From Achatina immaculata (taxonomy: Eukaryota > Mollusca > Gastropoda > Stylommatophora > Achatinidae), in assembly GCA_009760885.1 (NCBI GenBank), contig CM019713.1, positions 82,441,131-82,505,130 on the forward strand: DNA of 64,000 nucleotides. Reading direction: 5' to 3'. Shown here one piece after another: positions 1-10,745 of the stretch. The notes under the pieces are model-generated. The model saw nothing but the letters and a program-made list of their open reading frames with translations. It did no database searches and was not told where the DNA came from. The position numbers were made by a program, and so were the translations under genes. Position 1 is the first letter of the stretch. Each line of letters starts with the position of its first letter.

Positions 1-38
1 CCCACCCCATGACCCCTTAAGCTGGGAGACAGACTCAC

Positions 39-194
39 CCCGTCGCCCAGAACCAGTCTCCCTTCTGCGTCTGTGTTGTTGATTTCCACTGTACGGCCCG
101 AGTACATGTGCACTATGTCGTCAGGTCTCTGTGCCAGGGGACCCACCGCGTTGTCGGCCAAGCAGAACACAGCATTCAGCGTCTCACTGAAGCC
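39..194 (-). CDS. NPEPL1: NPEPL1 exon 9 (catalytic core), gene continues left
   Basis: Acceptor cttgcgacag, 52 codons in phase 0, donor GGG|gtgagt. It contains [26 protein letters not shown] and [25 protein letters not shown] is the M17 signature, supplying the metal-binding aspartate and glutamate and the catalytic arginine. About 180 residues of the C-terminal part should be encoded left of the window. Confidence 0.95.
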
Positions 195-368
195 CTGTCG
201 CAAGTTTAAGAGCCAGAGTTTTGAGCAAATCATGGCCAAAACTCACAATGAAAGACTCAACATTATAAAACTCTGCACAGCCAAAGTACATGTCAGTGAT
301 GTCAATGATTTCAATAAATAAAAATGAAAAAAAAAAACCCACTCATTTTTTTGTTATATCACACACTT

Positions 369-557
369 GGACACCAATCAGCTATAAATGTAAGTAAACT
401 GGTATGAACAGACTAGTCCAGGGACCTCCCAGGACACCAATTAGCTATAAGTGTAAGTAAATGGGCATGAACAGACTAGTCCAGGGACTTCACAGGACAC
501 CAATTAGCTATAAATGTAAGTAAATGGGCATGAACAGACTAGTCCAGGGACCTCCCT
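369..557. repeat. 63-bp tandem repeat, 3 copies
   Basis: Three nearly identical 63-bp units, each starting ggacaccaat and containing agctataaatgtaag and gaacagactagtccaggga. It lies in the NPEPL1 intron between exons 8 and 9. Confidence 0.9.
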
Positions 558-1060
558 GATTGTCAGCAGTTACTGTTGTTGGATCTTGCTGTAGCCATGA
601 ACTAGAGGTTTTTGCACTGAAAAAATCTGCAACTGAACTTGAAATAGAATGGCCATGCTCTGCTGCTGACAGAACAATGCACTGGCCCTTTAGAGAGAGG
701 AACAAGAAAGCTGAACTGCTTTCATGGTTTAACAGTGTAACAAGGACCTGACACCCAGTGCTAGGAAATGGAGTTCTTATTATGGCAGATCATTTGTGCT
801 TTTTTTTTTTTTGGCAGTTCCACAGGCTGGGCATCATCTTCTAGTCTTTCTGGGTCAGGATATTAAAAAATGTCAAAACAGCTTTGTCTCACTCACTCTA
901 CGGAGCACAGCATATTTCTAAGCCAGCCTACAGTTTTAAATTACAGAATTGCTCCTTTCCAGTTTCTTTCTACCAAAAAATTTTTCATCGGAATTTATTC
1001 TGGCAGAGTCATGGAAACTAACCTGGGAGTCAAAGGGTTAATGGTTCAAATATTTGAATT
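558..1060. other. unique intron sequence
   Basis: No gene, exon or repeat recognised. Short ORFs on both strands (about 65 codons) resemble nothing known and overlap each other. The stretch holds a short T run near 800. Confidence 0.5.
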
Positions 1061-1497
1061 ACCCAGTTCTCCTATCTTTTACTGACTTGACCCAGTTCTC
1101 GTATCTTTTACCAACTTTACCCAGTTCTCATATCTTTTACCAAATTGACCCAGTTCTCATATCTTTTATGACTTGACCCAGTTCTCATATCTTTTATGAC
1201 TTGACCCAGTTCTCGTATCTTTTACCAACTTGACCCAGTTCTCATATCTTTTACCAAATTGACCCAGTTCTCATATCTTTTATGACTTGTCCCAGTTCTC
1301 GTATATTTTATGACTTGACCCAGTTCTCGTATCTTCTACCAGCTTGACCCAGTTCTCATATCTTTTACCAACTTGACCCAGTTCTCATATCTTTTATGAC
1401 TTGACCCAGTTCTCGCATCTTTTACCAACTTGATCCAGTTCTCGTATCTTTTACCAACTTGACCCAGTTCTCGTATCTTTTACGGACTTGCCTGTTT
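1061..1497. repeat. 29-bp minisatellite, about 15 copies
   Basis: Units of 26-29 bp built on acccagttctcatatctttt with variable ends. Intronic. The stretch from 1498 to 1830 has no recognised feature. Confidence 0.9.
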
Positions 1498-1832
1498 TTT
1501 TTTGTTGTTGAAAATCTAGAAAAAAAATGTTTGCACCTTCCGTACTGGATCTTGCTCTAATCTTCCTCAAGCAGTAAACTTTTATTATCAGCAGATGATG
1601 CTGTGATGATGATGATGTTAACTGGCAGCATGTCAGATGGGGTGCGGATTATGGTATATTACTTGTAAACCCACGGCGACATATGAAACAGGTATCAAGT
1701 CAGACACAGCTGCCACCATGGGAGCAAGGGCAGCTGCCACCCCTTTAGTTAGACTGGAGGAGATCTTCAGTCTGTTACTTGAAGCACCAGAAAGAGTTGG
1801 GTCGGAGTCTGAACCAGCAGCTGTCTGTCAGC

Positions 1833-2230
1833 CCCAGCTGTGGTTTGTTGGGCCCAGCTGTGGTTTATTGGGCCCAGCTGTGGTTTGTTGGACCCAGCTG
1901 TGGTTTGTTAGACCCAGCTGTGGTTTGTTGGGACCAGATGTAGTTTGTTGGACCCAGCTGTGTTTTGTTAGACCCAGATGTGGTTTGTTGGGCCCAGATG
2001 TGGTTTGATGGGCCCAGATGTAGTTTGTTGGACCCAGCTGTGTTTTGTTAGATCCAGCTGTGGTTTGTTGGGTCCAGATGTGGTTTGATGGGCCCAGCTG
2101 TGGTTTGTTAGACCCAGCTGTGGTCTGCTGGGCCCAAATGTGGTTTGTTGGGCTCAGCTGTGGTCTGTTGGGTCCAGATGTGGTTTGTTGGGCCCAGCTG
2201 TGGTTTGTTGGGCCCAGCTGTGGTTTATCA
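1833..2230. repeat. 20-bp minisatellite, about 20 copies
   Basis: The period is exactly 20 bp, based on cccagctgtggtttgttggg. It ends about 75 bp from the donor of NPEPL1 exon 8. Overlapping ORFs on both strands are consequences of the repeat. Confidence 0.93.
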
Positions 2231-2304
2231 GATTCATTAATCATACTGTCACTCTAGCACTGGATAATAGATCTCAACAACAGACAGTACGACAGGTCAC
2301 TTAC

Positions 2305-2382
2305 TAGTTTGACAGCTGTTCTAAATGCCCCTAGCACAGCTGCTGCCCCAGCACAATCCCTCTTCATACCGCACATCCCAGC
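2305..2382 (-). CDS. NPEPL1: NPEPL1 exon 8 (catalytic core)
   Basis: Acceptor ttgcag, 26 codons in phase 0, donor CTA|gtaagt. The translation AGMCGMKRDCAGAAAVLG is followed by AFRTAVKL. It corresponds to vertebrate MPGMKRDCGGAAAVLGAFRA; the aspartate of KRD is a metal ligand in the M17 family. The acceptor and first exon bases are the first unit of a 34-bp tandem array (2369-2640), so several copies of the same splice acceptor precede the functional one. Confidence 0.93.
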
Positions 2383-2640
2383 CTGCAAATAATCAACAGT
2401 TAGAGCACATCCCAGCCTGCAAGTAATCTACAGTTAGAACACATCCCAGCCTGCAAGTAATCAACAGTTAGACAACATCCCAGCCTGCAAGTAATCAACA
2501 GTTAGACAACATCCCAGCCTGCAAGTAATCAACAGTTGGAAAACATCCCAGCCTGCAAGTAATCAACAGTTGGAAAACATTCCAGCATGTACAAGCAATC
2601 AACAGTTGGAAAACATTCTCACTTGTACAAGTAATCAATA
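2369..2640. repeat. 34-bp tandem array containing repeated splice acceptors
   Basis: About seven units of 33-34 bp, decaying rightwards. On the minus strand each well-kept unit reads ttacttgcag then gctgggatgt, which is the acceptor plus first bases of NPEPL1 exon 8. The array therefore tandemly multiplies a 3' splice site. Confidence 0.9.
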
Positions 2641-2756
2641 GCTGGAACATATTTAAGAATGTGGAAGTAATCAACAGTTGAAAGACATTCCAATCTGTGC
2701 ACAGAGAATGTAATAGAGTTTGAGTGTGTACATTTTTTTGCTGTTTTTGATAGTTC

Positions 2757-3142
2757 CAAGACTAGAACTATACAGTAATGCAGGAAGTTAAGACTAGAAC
2801 TATACAGTAATGCAGGAAGTTAAGACTAGAACTATACAGTAATGCAGGAAGTTAAGACTAGAACTATACAGTAATGCAGGAAGTTAAGACTAGAACTATA
2901 CAGTAATGCAGGAAGTTAAGACTAGAACTATACAGTAATGCAGGAAGTTAAGACTAGAACTATACAGTAATGCAGGAAGTTAAGACCAGAACTATACAGT
3001 AATACAGGAAGTTAAGACTAGAACTATACAGTAATGCAGGAGGTTAAGACTAGAACTATACAGTAATGCAGGAAGTTAAGACTAGAACTATACAGTAATG
3101 CAGGAAGTTAAGACTAGAACTATACAGTAATGCAGGAGGTTA
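2757..3142. repeat. 32-bp minisatellite, 12 copies
   Basis: Highly homogeneous 32-bp units containing aagactagaactatacagta and atgcaggaagtt. Intronic to NPEPL1. The flank from 3143 to 3509 shows nothing recognised. Confidence 0.95.
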
Positions 3143-3509
3143 ACCTCTTTCTCCTGTCCTCCCATTTCTGACTTAGAGAAAGTTCTCTGTTCAAGTGACA
3201 GACCTCTGCATAGACTTTCCATTTTACCTTTATCTACCACTGACAATTATGTTTGCTGTGCAGTCTAATGCACTTGACACTGTGGTCAGAGTATACTTTT
3301 CTAACACTGTTTTCAGTAGCATTTAATGTGAAAGGGACCTTTTTTTGTTAAAAAATATTTGGTGTAGGTCAACTGGTTAGAAAGAATGACTCATTTTGCT
3401 ATGCTAATAATTCCTGCAGGTGATGTGACAAACTTGCCAGTTCATAAGAAGATCATGGATTTTATCTCCCACTGCAGCAGAATATATTTTTGGACCTACC
3501 AGCACTGGA

Positions 3510-3870
3510 GCCAATCCCATCTCAAGAAACAGGTACCCTGGAAAACCACAGGCAGTGAGGACAGATGGAGCAATCCCACCTCAAGAAACAGGTACCCTGG
3601 AAAACCACAGGCAGTGAGGACAGATGGAGCCAACCCCACCTCAAGAAACAGGTACCCTGGAAAACCACAGGCAGTGAGGACAGATGGAGACAACCCCACC
3701 TCAAGAAACAGGTACCCTGGAAAACCACAGGCAGCGAGGACAGATGGAGCCAACCCCACCTCAAGAAACAGGTACCCTGGAAAACCACAGGCAGCGAGGA
3801 CAGATGGAGCCAACCCCACCTCAAGAAACAGGTACCCTGGAAAACCACAGGCAGCAAGGACAGATGGAGG
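3510..3870. repeat. 60-bp minisatellite, 6 copies
   Basis: 60-bp units with acctcaagaaacaggtaccc and ccacaggcagtgaggacaga. Because 60 is a multiple of three, ORFs of 107-171 codons remain open in several frames; they are not considered genes. Confidence 0.95.
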
Positions 3871-3947
3871 CTTCCCTACCTCACAATGCTGTATTGCCTA
3901 GAAATGCAGGGTTACCAACACCTCACACCAATTCTACCAGAGCCTAC

Positions 3948-4090
3948 CTTTGTCTTGATACACAAGCCACCGGTGTCAAAAACAATTCCTTTGCCAACCC
4001 AAGTGATTGTTTCTGTGGAGTTTGGAACTACATGACTCAACACTGCCAAGGCTGGTGGGACAGTTGCTGCCTTGCCCACTCCATAAATTC
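3948..4090 (-). CDS. NPEPL1: NPEPL1 exon 7 (catalytic core)
   Basis: Acceptor tttgttttcag, two bases finishing a codon, then 47 codons, donor AAG|gtaggc. It reads IYGVGKAATVPPALAVLSH and then TWVGKGIVFDTGGLCIKTK. The GKG lysine, FDTGG aspartate and IK lysine correspond to metal-binding and catalytic positions of leucyl aminopeptidase. A roughly 51-bp direct repeat (about 4115-4220) lies in the intron just upstream of the acceptor. Confidence 0.95.
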
Positions 4091-4334
4091 CTGAAAACAA
4101 AAGTACAAGAACAAACAACTTTAAGAACAGCATGTTTAGTTTCTCTGTCTTCTGCTTCATCATTCTAAACTTTAAGAACAGCATGTTTATTTTCTCTGTC
4201 TTCTGCTTCATCATTCTAAACTTGTGCTCAAGCTAAATCTGGATGCTTGCCATTCTTCCTTCTTTCCTTTGCACCCCTTCCTCCAATTTTCTCAGAAATT
4301 CCATAACTTCTCCCTCAGCTCCAATCCCTCAGTC

Positions 4335-4511
4335 AATTCTGTAGCACAGACACTATAACCAGTTCTAGCAGCACAGACCTTATAACCAGTTCTGGCAGCA
4401 GAGACCCTATAACCAGTTCTAGCAACATAGACCCTATAACCAGTTCTAGCGACACAGACCCTATAACCAGTTCTAGTGGCACATACCTTATAACCAGTTC
4501 TAGCTGCATAC
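4335..4511. repeat. 27-bp minisatellite, about 6-7 copies
   Basis: 27-bp units around ataaccagttctagcagcac. NPEPL1 intron 6-7. The stretch 4512-4872 has no recognised feature. Confidence 0.9.
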
Positions 4512-4872
4512 ACTTCTCTGAGTTGGATACTCTGTGTAGTAAAAACCTCTGTGTAACGAAATTAATTTGTTTCAGAAGACCACAGGAGTAGTGCAACTGT
4601 AATTAACTGTCTTCACATGTGAGCATCACAAGCTGGACATCTGCTACAGGGAGTTGAGACTGAAGCTGGACAAAACAGCAGTCAGCGTAAGGCATAAGGT
4701 TTGTGACCCATAGATGACCAAGACCCTGTCTTACCTCTCCAATGGTCTCCCCAGTAACAGGACTCAGGCAGGGATATATGCAGTCCCCATAGGGGTGGTG
4801 TCTGATAACAAAGCATTCCCTGCCCCTCCCCCACATTATCAATTTTTTAAAAACTCAATTAAAGAGCCTGCA

Positions 4873-4983
4873 AGTCCACCCCGCCACAGCCTACTCCCTG
4901 TCCACCCCGCCACAGCCTACTCCCTGTCTAGCCTGCCACAGCCTACTCCCTGTCTACCCCGCCACAGCCTACCCCCTGTCCAA
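4873..4983. repeat. 27-bp minisatellite, 4 copies
   Basis: Units of ccgccacagcctactccctg with small changes. Intronic. Confidence 0.85.
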
Positions 4984-5117
4984 CATGTTACTTGTACTTC
5001 AACATCATCACCACACTGGCTGCAAAGACCATCCTGCTCGCAGTTCTAGAGAGACAGAACAATATTATCAGGCAAAACTAGTTACATTCTCTGTAAACCC
5101 AGACACAAATATTGTTT

Positions 5118-6175
5118 ATAGATTTTGAGAAAGCCTTTGACAGTGTCAACAGAGATGCAATGTGGAAAATCCTAAGATGGCATGGCCTCCCCCATAAGAT
5201 AGTGAATGTAATCAAATATGAGAGTTTTCAGTGAAAACTGATCTGTGAGAATATACCTAAGCAGCTTTAGGGTACAAACAGGGATGTGTACTATCACCAA
5301 CATTATTTATCTTGGCAGTAGACTGGTTAATGAAGGAGGCAACATCAGACAAACGCAGAGGATTACAATGGACCCTTGACACAGTGCTGGAGGACCTTGA
5401 CTTTGCGGACAACATTTGTCTACTATCAAGTAGCCACAAAGATATACAAGATAAAATAAACAAGCTAACTCAGAATGCAAACAACATAGGACAAAAGATC
5501 AACGTGGGAAAGTCAAAGTTAATGAAGCAAAATGTGAACAAAAGAAATGTAGAGTAGATAGCAGGTTAGTGGAGGAGGTCAACGAATTTGTATACCTTGG
5601 CAGAAGAGTAGTAGAAAATGGAGACAGCACAGAGGACATCAACAGCAGACTTACTAGAGCAAACCAGGCTTTTGCAATGCTGCAGACTATACGAAAATTA
5701 AAAAAAAAAACTAAGCATGAATACGAAAATCACGATATTTAAGAGTAATGTTCTAAGTGTACTGCTCTATGGAAGTGAATGCTGGAAAATCACCAAAACC
5801 ATAGAAAACAAGTTGAATTCTTTCCAGACTAAATGTTTACGAAGAATTAGAAAAATATTTTGGCCAAACACCATAAGAAATAACATCTTATTGGCAGAAA
5901 TGCAGATGAAACCACTGACAGCAATTATTGAGGAAAGACGCTGGCGATGGTTGGGACATGTGCTCCGAATGACTGACAACTCATTACCAAAAATGGCACT
6001 AAGATGGACACCACAGGGGAACAGAAGTAAGGGTAGACCAAAAGAGACGTGGAGAAGAACAACAGAGAGGATGTTGAGCAATAGAGGGCTCACCTGGGCA
6101 AGAGCAGAAAAAAAAAAGGGCAAAGGACAGGCATTTGTGGAAAAGCCTTGTGGAAGCCCCATGTGCCCTGGGCAC
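5118..6175 (+). mobile_element. LINE family A, 5'-truncated copy
   Basis: A degenerate reverse-transcriptase region begins at FEKAFDSVNRDAMWKILRWHG. It continues through FADNICLLSSSHKD (the catalytic FADD here changed to FADN) to the C-terminal part with RRWRWLGHVLRMTD and RWTPQGNRSKGRPKETWRRT. The reading frame is broken at least twice. The 3' end is interrupted at its TTAA by the piggyBac-like element; the LINE tail resumes at 6870. The copy is non-autonomous and dead. Confidence 0.88.
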
Positions 6176-6179
6176 TTAA

Positions 6180-6869
6180 CTCTTCCTGGGCCCAGAAAAA
6201 AAATGCGGATGTTCCCGTCCGTGCCTCACAAAAACCGCATGTCTTGATATGTTAGGGGGTATAGTTGTAAAATGGAATGGAAAACAGTATTTCTATGTAC
6301 TTCTGTGTACTTATTATGTTTCAAAGTATAACTAAATGTATGAAAATTTCATAAATGCAGAGTTTTTTTTAGAAAAAAGAAGTAATGTGATGTTTTTAGA
6401 CAATGATTGTGCCCAGCTCACCATCGGCTAGGTCTAGATCTGCACTACTTACCATCTGAGATGTTTAGATCTACTTGTCGATCTCGTATTGTGATTCTGT
6501 GTTGCATTCTTGCTAAATTAATGTCTGAAATAACCTCCTAACTACTTCTCCAGTCGTCTAATGTCTAGATCTACTTGGGATACATTCAAGAGCAGTGAGA
6601 TGGTCACAGGCCATGTCCATACCCCTATCTACATCATCAAAATTTGAAAATTTTCGATGTTTCTCTTCCTTTTTCTCGCTCGGCATTGCTCGTAACTAAG
6701 GACTCTTTCACCATTTTGAAAAGTGTCACTGGAAACGCAGACGAAATATGTATAATCTAAATATTACACTGGTTGTTTTATTGAAACAAATGAGTTGTCA
6801 CTATAACGACTATGGCACGCAACTCAGTAACTGGAAATTATCGCTATAGCGACTATGGCACGGGATGAG
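6180..6869. mobile_element. piggyBac-like non-autonomous element (690 bp) with TTAA target duplication
   Basis: TTAA flanks the element on both sides (6176-6179 and 6870-6873). The left end reads ctcttcctgggc and the right end, reversed, ctcatcccgtgc, a 9/12 terminal inverted match. The insertion splits the 3' end of a family A LINE exactly at its TTAA, since other copies read GGGCACTTAAGGTTCAGAG without interruption. No transposase is encoded. TTAA targeting is typical of piggyBac; the assignment rests on that and the ends. Confidence 0.75.
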
Positions 6870-6922
6870 TTAAGATTCAGAGAGATAAACTCTTTGCCTT
6901 TGAAGGAATAGGATTAACAAAT

Positions 6923-7656
6923 ATATACAAGATAAAATAAACAAGCTAACTCAGAATGCAAACAACATAGGACAAAAGATCAACGTGGGAAAGTCAAAGT
7001 TAATGAAGCAAAATGTGAACAAAAGAAATGTAGAGTAGATAGCAGGTTAGTGGAGGAGGTCAACGAATTTGTATACCTTGGCAGAAGAGTAGTAGAAAAT
7101 GGAGACAGCACAGAGGACATCAACAGCAGACTTACTAGAGCAAACCAGGCTTTTGCAATGCTGCAGACTATACGAAAATTAAAAAAAAAAACTAAGCATG
7201 AATACGAAAATCACGATATTTAAGAGTAATGTTCTAAGTGTACTGCTCTATGGAAGTGAATGCTGGAAAATCACCAAAACCATAGAAAACAAGTTGAATT
7301 CTTTCCAGACTAAATGTTTACGAAGAATTAGAAAAATATTTTGGCCAAACACCATAAGAAATAACATCTTATTGGCAGAAATGCAGATGAAACCACTGAC
7401 AGCAATTATTGAGGAAAGACGCTGGCGATGGTTGGGACATGTGCTCCGAATGACTGACAACTCATTACCAAAAATGGCACTAAGATGGACACCACAGGGG
7501 AACAGAAGTAAGGGTAGACCAAAAGAGACGTGGAGAAGAACAACAGAGAGGATGTTGAGCAATAGAGGGCTCACCTGGGCAAGAGCAGAAAAAAAAAAGG
7601 GCAAAGGACAGGCATTTGTGGAAAAGCCTTGTGGAAGCCCCATGTGCCCTGGGCAC
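6923..7656 (+). mobile_element. LINE family A fragment (duplicate copy)
   Basis: Second copy of the family A C-terminal region within the 1481-bp duplication, with the same breaks as the first. Confidence 0.88.
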
Positions 7657-7660
7657 TTAA

Positions 7661-8350
7661 CTCTTCCTGGGCCCAGAAAAAAAATGCGGATGTTCCCGTC
7701 CGTGCCTCACAAAAACCGCATGTCTTGATATGTTAGGGGGTATAGTTGTAAAATGGAATGGAAAACAGTATTTCTATGTACTTCTGTGTACTTATTATGT
7801 TTCAAAGTATAACTAAATGTATGAAAATTTCATAAATGCAGAGTTTTTTTTAGAAAAAAGAAGTAATGTGATGTTTTTAGACAATGATTGTGCCCAGCTC
7901 ACCATCGGCTAGGTCTAGATCTGCACTACTTACCATCTGAGATGTTTAGATCTACTTGTCGATCTCGTATTGTGATTCTGTGTTGCATTCTTGCTAAATT
8001 AATGTCTGAAATAACCTCCTAACTACTTCTCCAGTCGTCTAATGTCTAGATCTACTTGGGATACATTCAAGAGCAGTGAGATGGTCACAGGCCATGTCCA
8101 TACCCCTATCTACATCATCAAAATTTGAAAATTTTCGATGTTTCTCTTCCTTTTTCTCGCTCGGCATTGCTCGTAACTAAGGACTCTTTCACCATTTTGA
8201 AAAGTGTCACTGGAAACGCAGACGAAATATGTATAATCTAAATATTACACTGGTTGTTTTATTGAAACAAATGAGTTGTCACTATAACGACTATGGCACG
8301 CAACTCAGTAACTGGAAATTATCGCTATAGCGACTATGGCACGGGATGAG
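7661..8350. mobile_element. piggyBac-like element (duplicate copy)
   Basis: Copy of 6180-6869 carried by the tandem duplication, again flanked by TTAA. It did not arise by a separate transposition. Confidence 0.75.
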
Positions 8351-8511
8351 TTAAGATTCAGAGAGATAAACTCTTTGCCTTTGAAGGAATAGGATTAACA
8401 AATATATAAACAGTTTCAGAAAAAGAAAAAAACAAAGTATAATATGACAGCAAGCCAAACCCCACATTAGAAAATGAAATGGAAATCAGATAAACTTCAT
8501 AACATAATCAC

Positions 8512-8593
8512 CTCCAAATCCTTTCTCATCCAGTTCCTCACCAGAGATCACTTTAGGGGTGATGCCCAGCTCCAGTCCAACGTTCTGGATTTC
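8512..8593 (-). CDS. NPEPL1: NPEPL1 exon 6
   Basis: Acceptor tactgtag, 27 codons plus one base, donor G|gtgatt. The translation has EIQNVGLELGITPKVI and GEELDEKGFG, matching vertebrate EINKVGKELGIIPTII and RGFGG. The trailing G joins the first two bases of exon 7 to restore a glycine codon. The exon lies just right of the 1481-bp LINE duplication. Confidence 0.9.
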
Positions 8594-8689
8594 CTACAGT
8601 AGCAGATAAGAGTAATTTTGTATACGACAGGGTGGTATTACAGACACACGGATGACGCAGAGTCAACCTGTCTCAATAAGGTGAACCAA

Positions 8690-9061
8690 AGTGCCTCTAC
8701 ATCCACTGACTCAAGAAGCTGTTCTCAAACTTTTCTACATCCATTGATTCAAGCTGTTGTCAAACTTCTCCACATGCACTGACTCAAACTGTTGTCAAAC
8801 TTCTCTATGTCCACTGACTCAAACTGTTGTCAAACTTCTCTATGTCCACTGACTCACGTTATCAAACTTCTCTACATCCACTGTCTCAAACTTCTCTATG
8901 TCCACTGACTCATGTTATCAAACTTCTCTATATCCACTGACTCATGTTATCAAACTTCTCTATGTCCACTGACTCATGTTATCAAACTTCTCTATGTCCA
9001 CTGACTCAAACTGCTGTCAAACTTCTCTGTGTCCACTGACTCACATTATCAAACTTCTCTA
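8690..9061. repeat. about 30-bp minisatellite, about 12 copies
   Basis: Units of variable length (22-35 bp) built from tccactgactcatgttatc and aaacttctctat. On the minus strand some units carry gtgagt, a consensus splice donor. One lies just past the exon 5 fragment at 9062. Confidence 0.88.
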
Positions 9062-9092
9062 CATCGTCAAGAACTATAAACTCCACTGTCAC
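9062..9092 (-). pseudogene. partial duplicate of NPEPL1 exon 5
   Basis: 31 bases identical to the 5' end of exon 5 (VTVEFIVLDD), with the same acceptor and a T tract expanded to over 20. The rest of the exon is missing: the sequence runs straight into a minisatellite unit. It is part of the duplication 9062-11015 / 11436-13145 / 13146-15037. See the findings for its possible use as a cassette exon. Confidence 0.9.
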
Positions 9093-10402
9093 CTTCACCA
9101 CAGACAAAAAAAAAAAAAAAAAAAAACAAACGATGAATTGCAGCAGAAAACAAGCACCAGAGAAATACAGAAAACAGTTTTACAAAACCCACAAAATATC
9201 AGCTTCACCTGTGAGGTTACATATAAACTAAGCTTCAGTACCAGACCAGGTAGTGATGTTGATTTGTACATGTACTTGTAAAAACTCCCTGGTGTTATTT
9301 GCAGCCGACGCTGTAGAGGTGTTGGGGCACAGCATGGTGTTGGCGTGGGAGCGGGTTATGTCCCGGAGCACAGCTAAAAAGCAGGGGCTGATAGAGCAGT
9401 TTTCAGGGACCCCACGTGGTTCTAAGGCCTGTTATAGCCGGAGGTGGGGTGGGGAATACGCTCTCCACTCCAATGTCTCCAAGGCATGCATTTCAAATAG
9501 CCTCTGATGGTCCACAACCAGCTCCTGGCCTTCTTGTGGCGGAACTGTTCAAACTGACAGGAGATGAGGCGAAGGCAAATATCTAGTGCCTGAAAACCAG
9601 ACGCTTTGGGTAGATGAGAGTCTTATTTGGTAGCTCATCTGGGAGAAGGAAAACTGATTTAAAACCTGCTGCTGGCAAGATTCAGCTGCCGTGTGTGGGG
9701 TGAAACTCCTCCCAGCCAATGAAGAAAAATGTGGTTAGGGGTGGCACGCAGTGCCGTCGTGGAAAAGGTGAAGGAAAAGATTAAGTGAAGTAGCCTGTAG
9801 TCTCGAGGTCAGGACTACTCCAATCACGGCACCTTTGCTCTAGAGGCTGGCCATGTCTTATACACACCCATACTGGGGCAGATTAGCCTAAACCGGCCTA
9901 ACCCTAGGGTTAAACTAAGATATTGCTGGCGAGATTCTTCGGATCCCGCGTGTGGAGTGAAACTCCTTCCAGCCAATGAAGAAAATGCGATTAGGGTTGC
10001 CGGGCGGCACCGCGGTGATGGAAAGGATAAAGTGACGTTTAATCAGTATGTCCAGTAGTCTCATGGCAAGAGCTACTCATACCATGGCACTCTGCTCTAG
10101 AGGTTGGCCACATCCGATATACACCCATACTGGTGAAATATGCCTAAACTGGCTTAACCCAGGGGTGAAACTTGATGACTACTCATGTCATGGTACCTCC
10201 GATCTAGAGGTCAGTCACATCCTAAACATGCCCATAATGGGATAATATGCCTAAACTGGCTCAACCCAGGGGTGGAAGTCACTAGTGGCGAGGATTCGTC
10301 CTCCTGGACAAAAGCTCCACACTGGTCACAACTAGGAAGGGTAGCAGCCACGACCACAAACTGCTGAAGTCGGAGACACTGGATCAGTGCAGTCTAGATA
10401 GG

Positions 10403-10745
10403 CAACCACCTCTCACCTGGCGGGGATATATGCGTATCCTAATCACGCTGAGGTTTTCCAGTGAGAAAGTCCAACGCTGGACTGGATGGGCAACCACCTC
10501 TCACCTGACGGGGAATTATGCGTATCCTAATCACGCTGAATTTTCCAGTGAGAGAGTCCAATGCTGGACTGGATGGGCAACCACCTCTCACCTGGCGGGG
10601 ATACACAGATATCCCAAAACATGTTGAGGTTTTCCAGTGAGAAAGTCCAACTCTAGGCTGGATGGGCAACCACCTCTCACCCAGCGGGGATATATGGATA
10701 TCCAAAACATGTCGAGGTTTTCTGGTGAGAAAGTCCAACTCTAGA
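10403..10745. repeat. 88-bp tandem units in composite repeat copy 1
   Basis: Four units of about 88 bp containing gggcaaccacctctcacctg and ccagtgagaaagtccaac, diverged 10-20%. The same array recurs at 12745-13090 and 14413-14660 (one unit shorter). Confidence 0.88.

Larger units (their letters stand above)
5442..8403. repeat. 1481-bp perfect tandem duplication
   Basis: 5442-6922 recurs as 6923-8403. The encoded 176-residue LINE ORF and its shadow are identical in both copies and no difference was noticed. Junctions share the short microhomology atatata. It contains part of LINE A and the whole piggyBac-like element. Confidence 0.93.

Noticed and set aside
3912..4214. signal-peptide-like start of the 100-codon minus ORF containing NPEPL1 exon 7
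   Set aside because: The hydrophobic stretch before the exon is intron sequence ending in a good acceptor (tttgttttcag); the protein does not start there.
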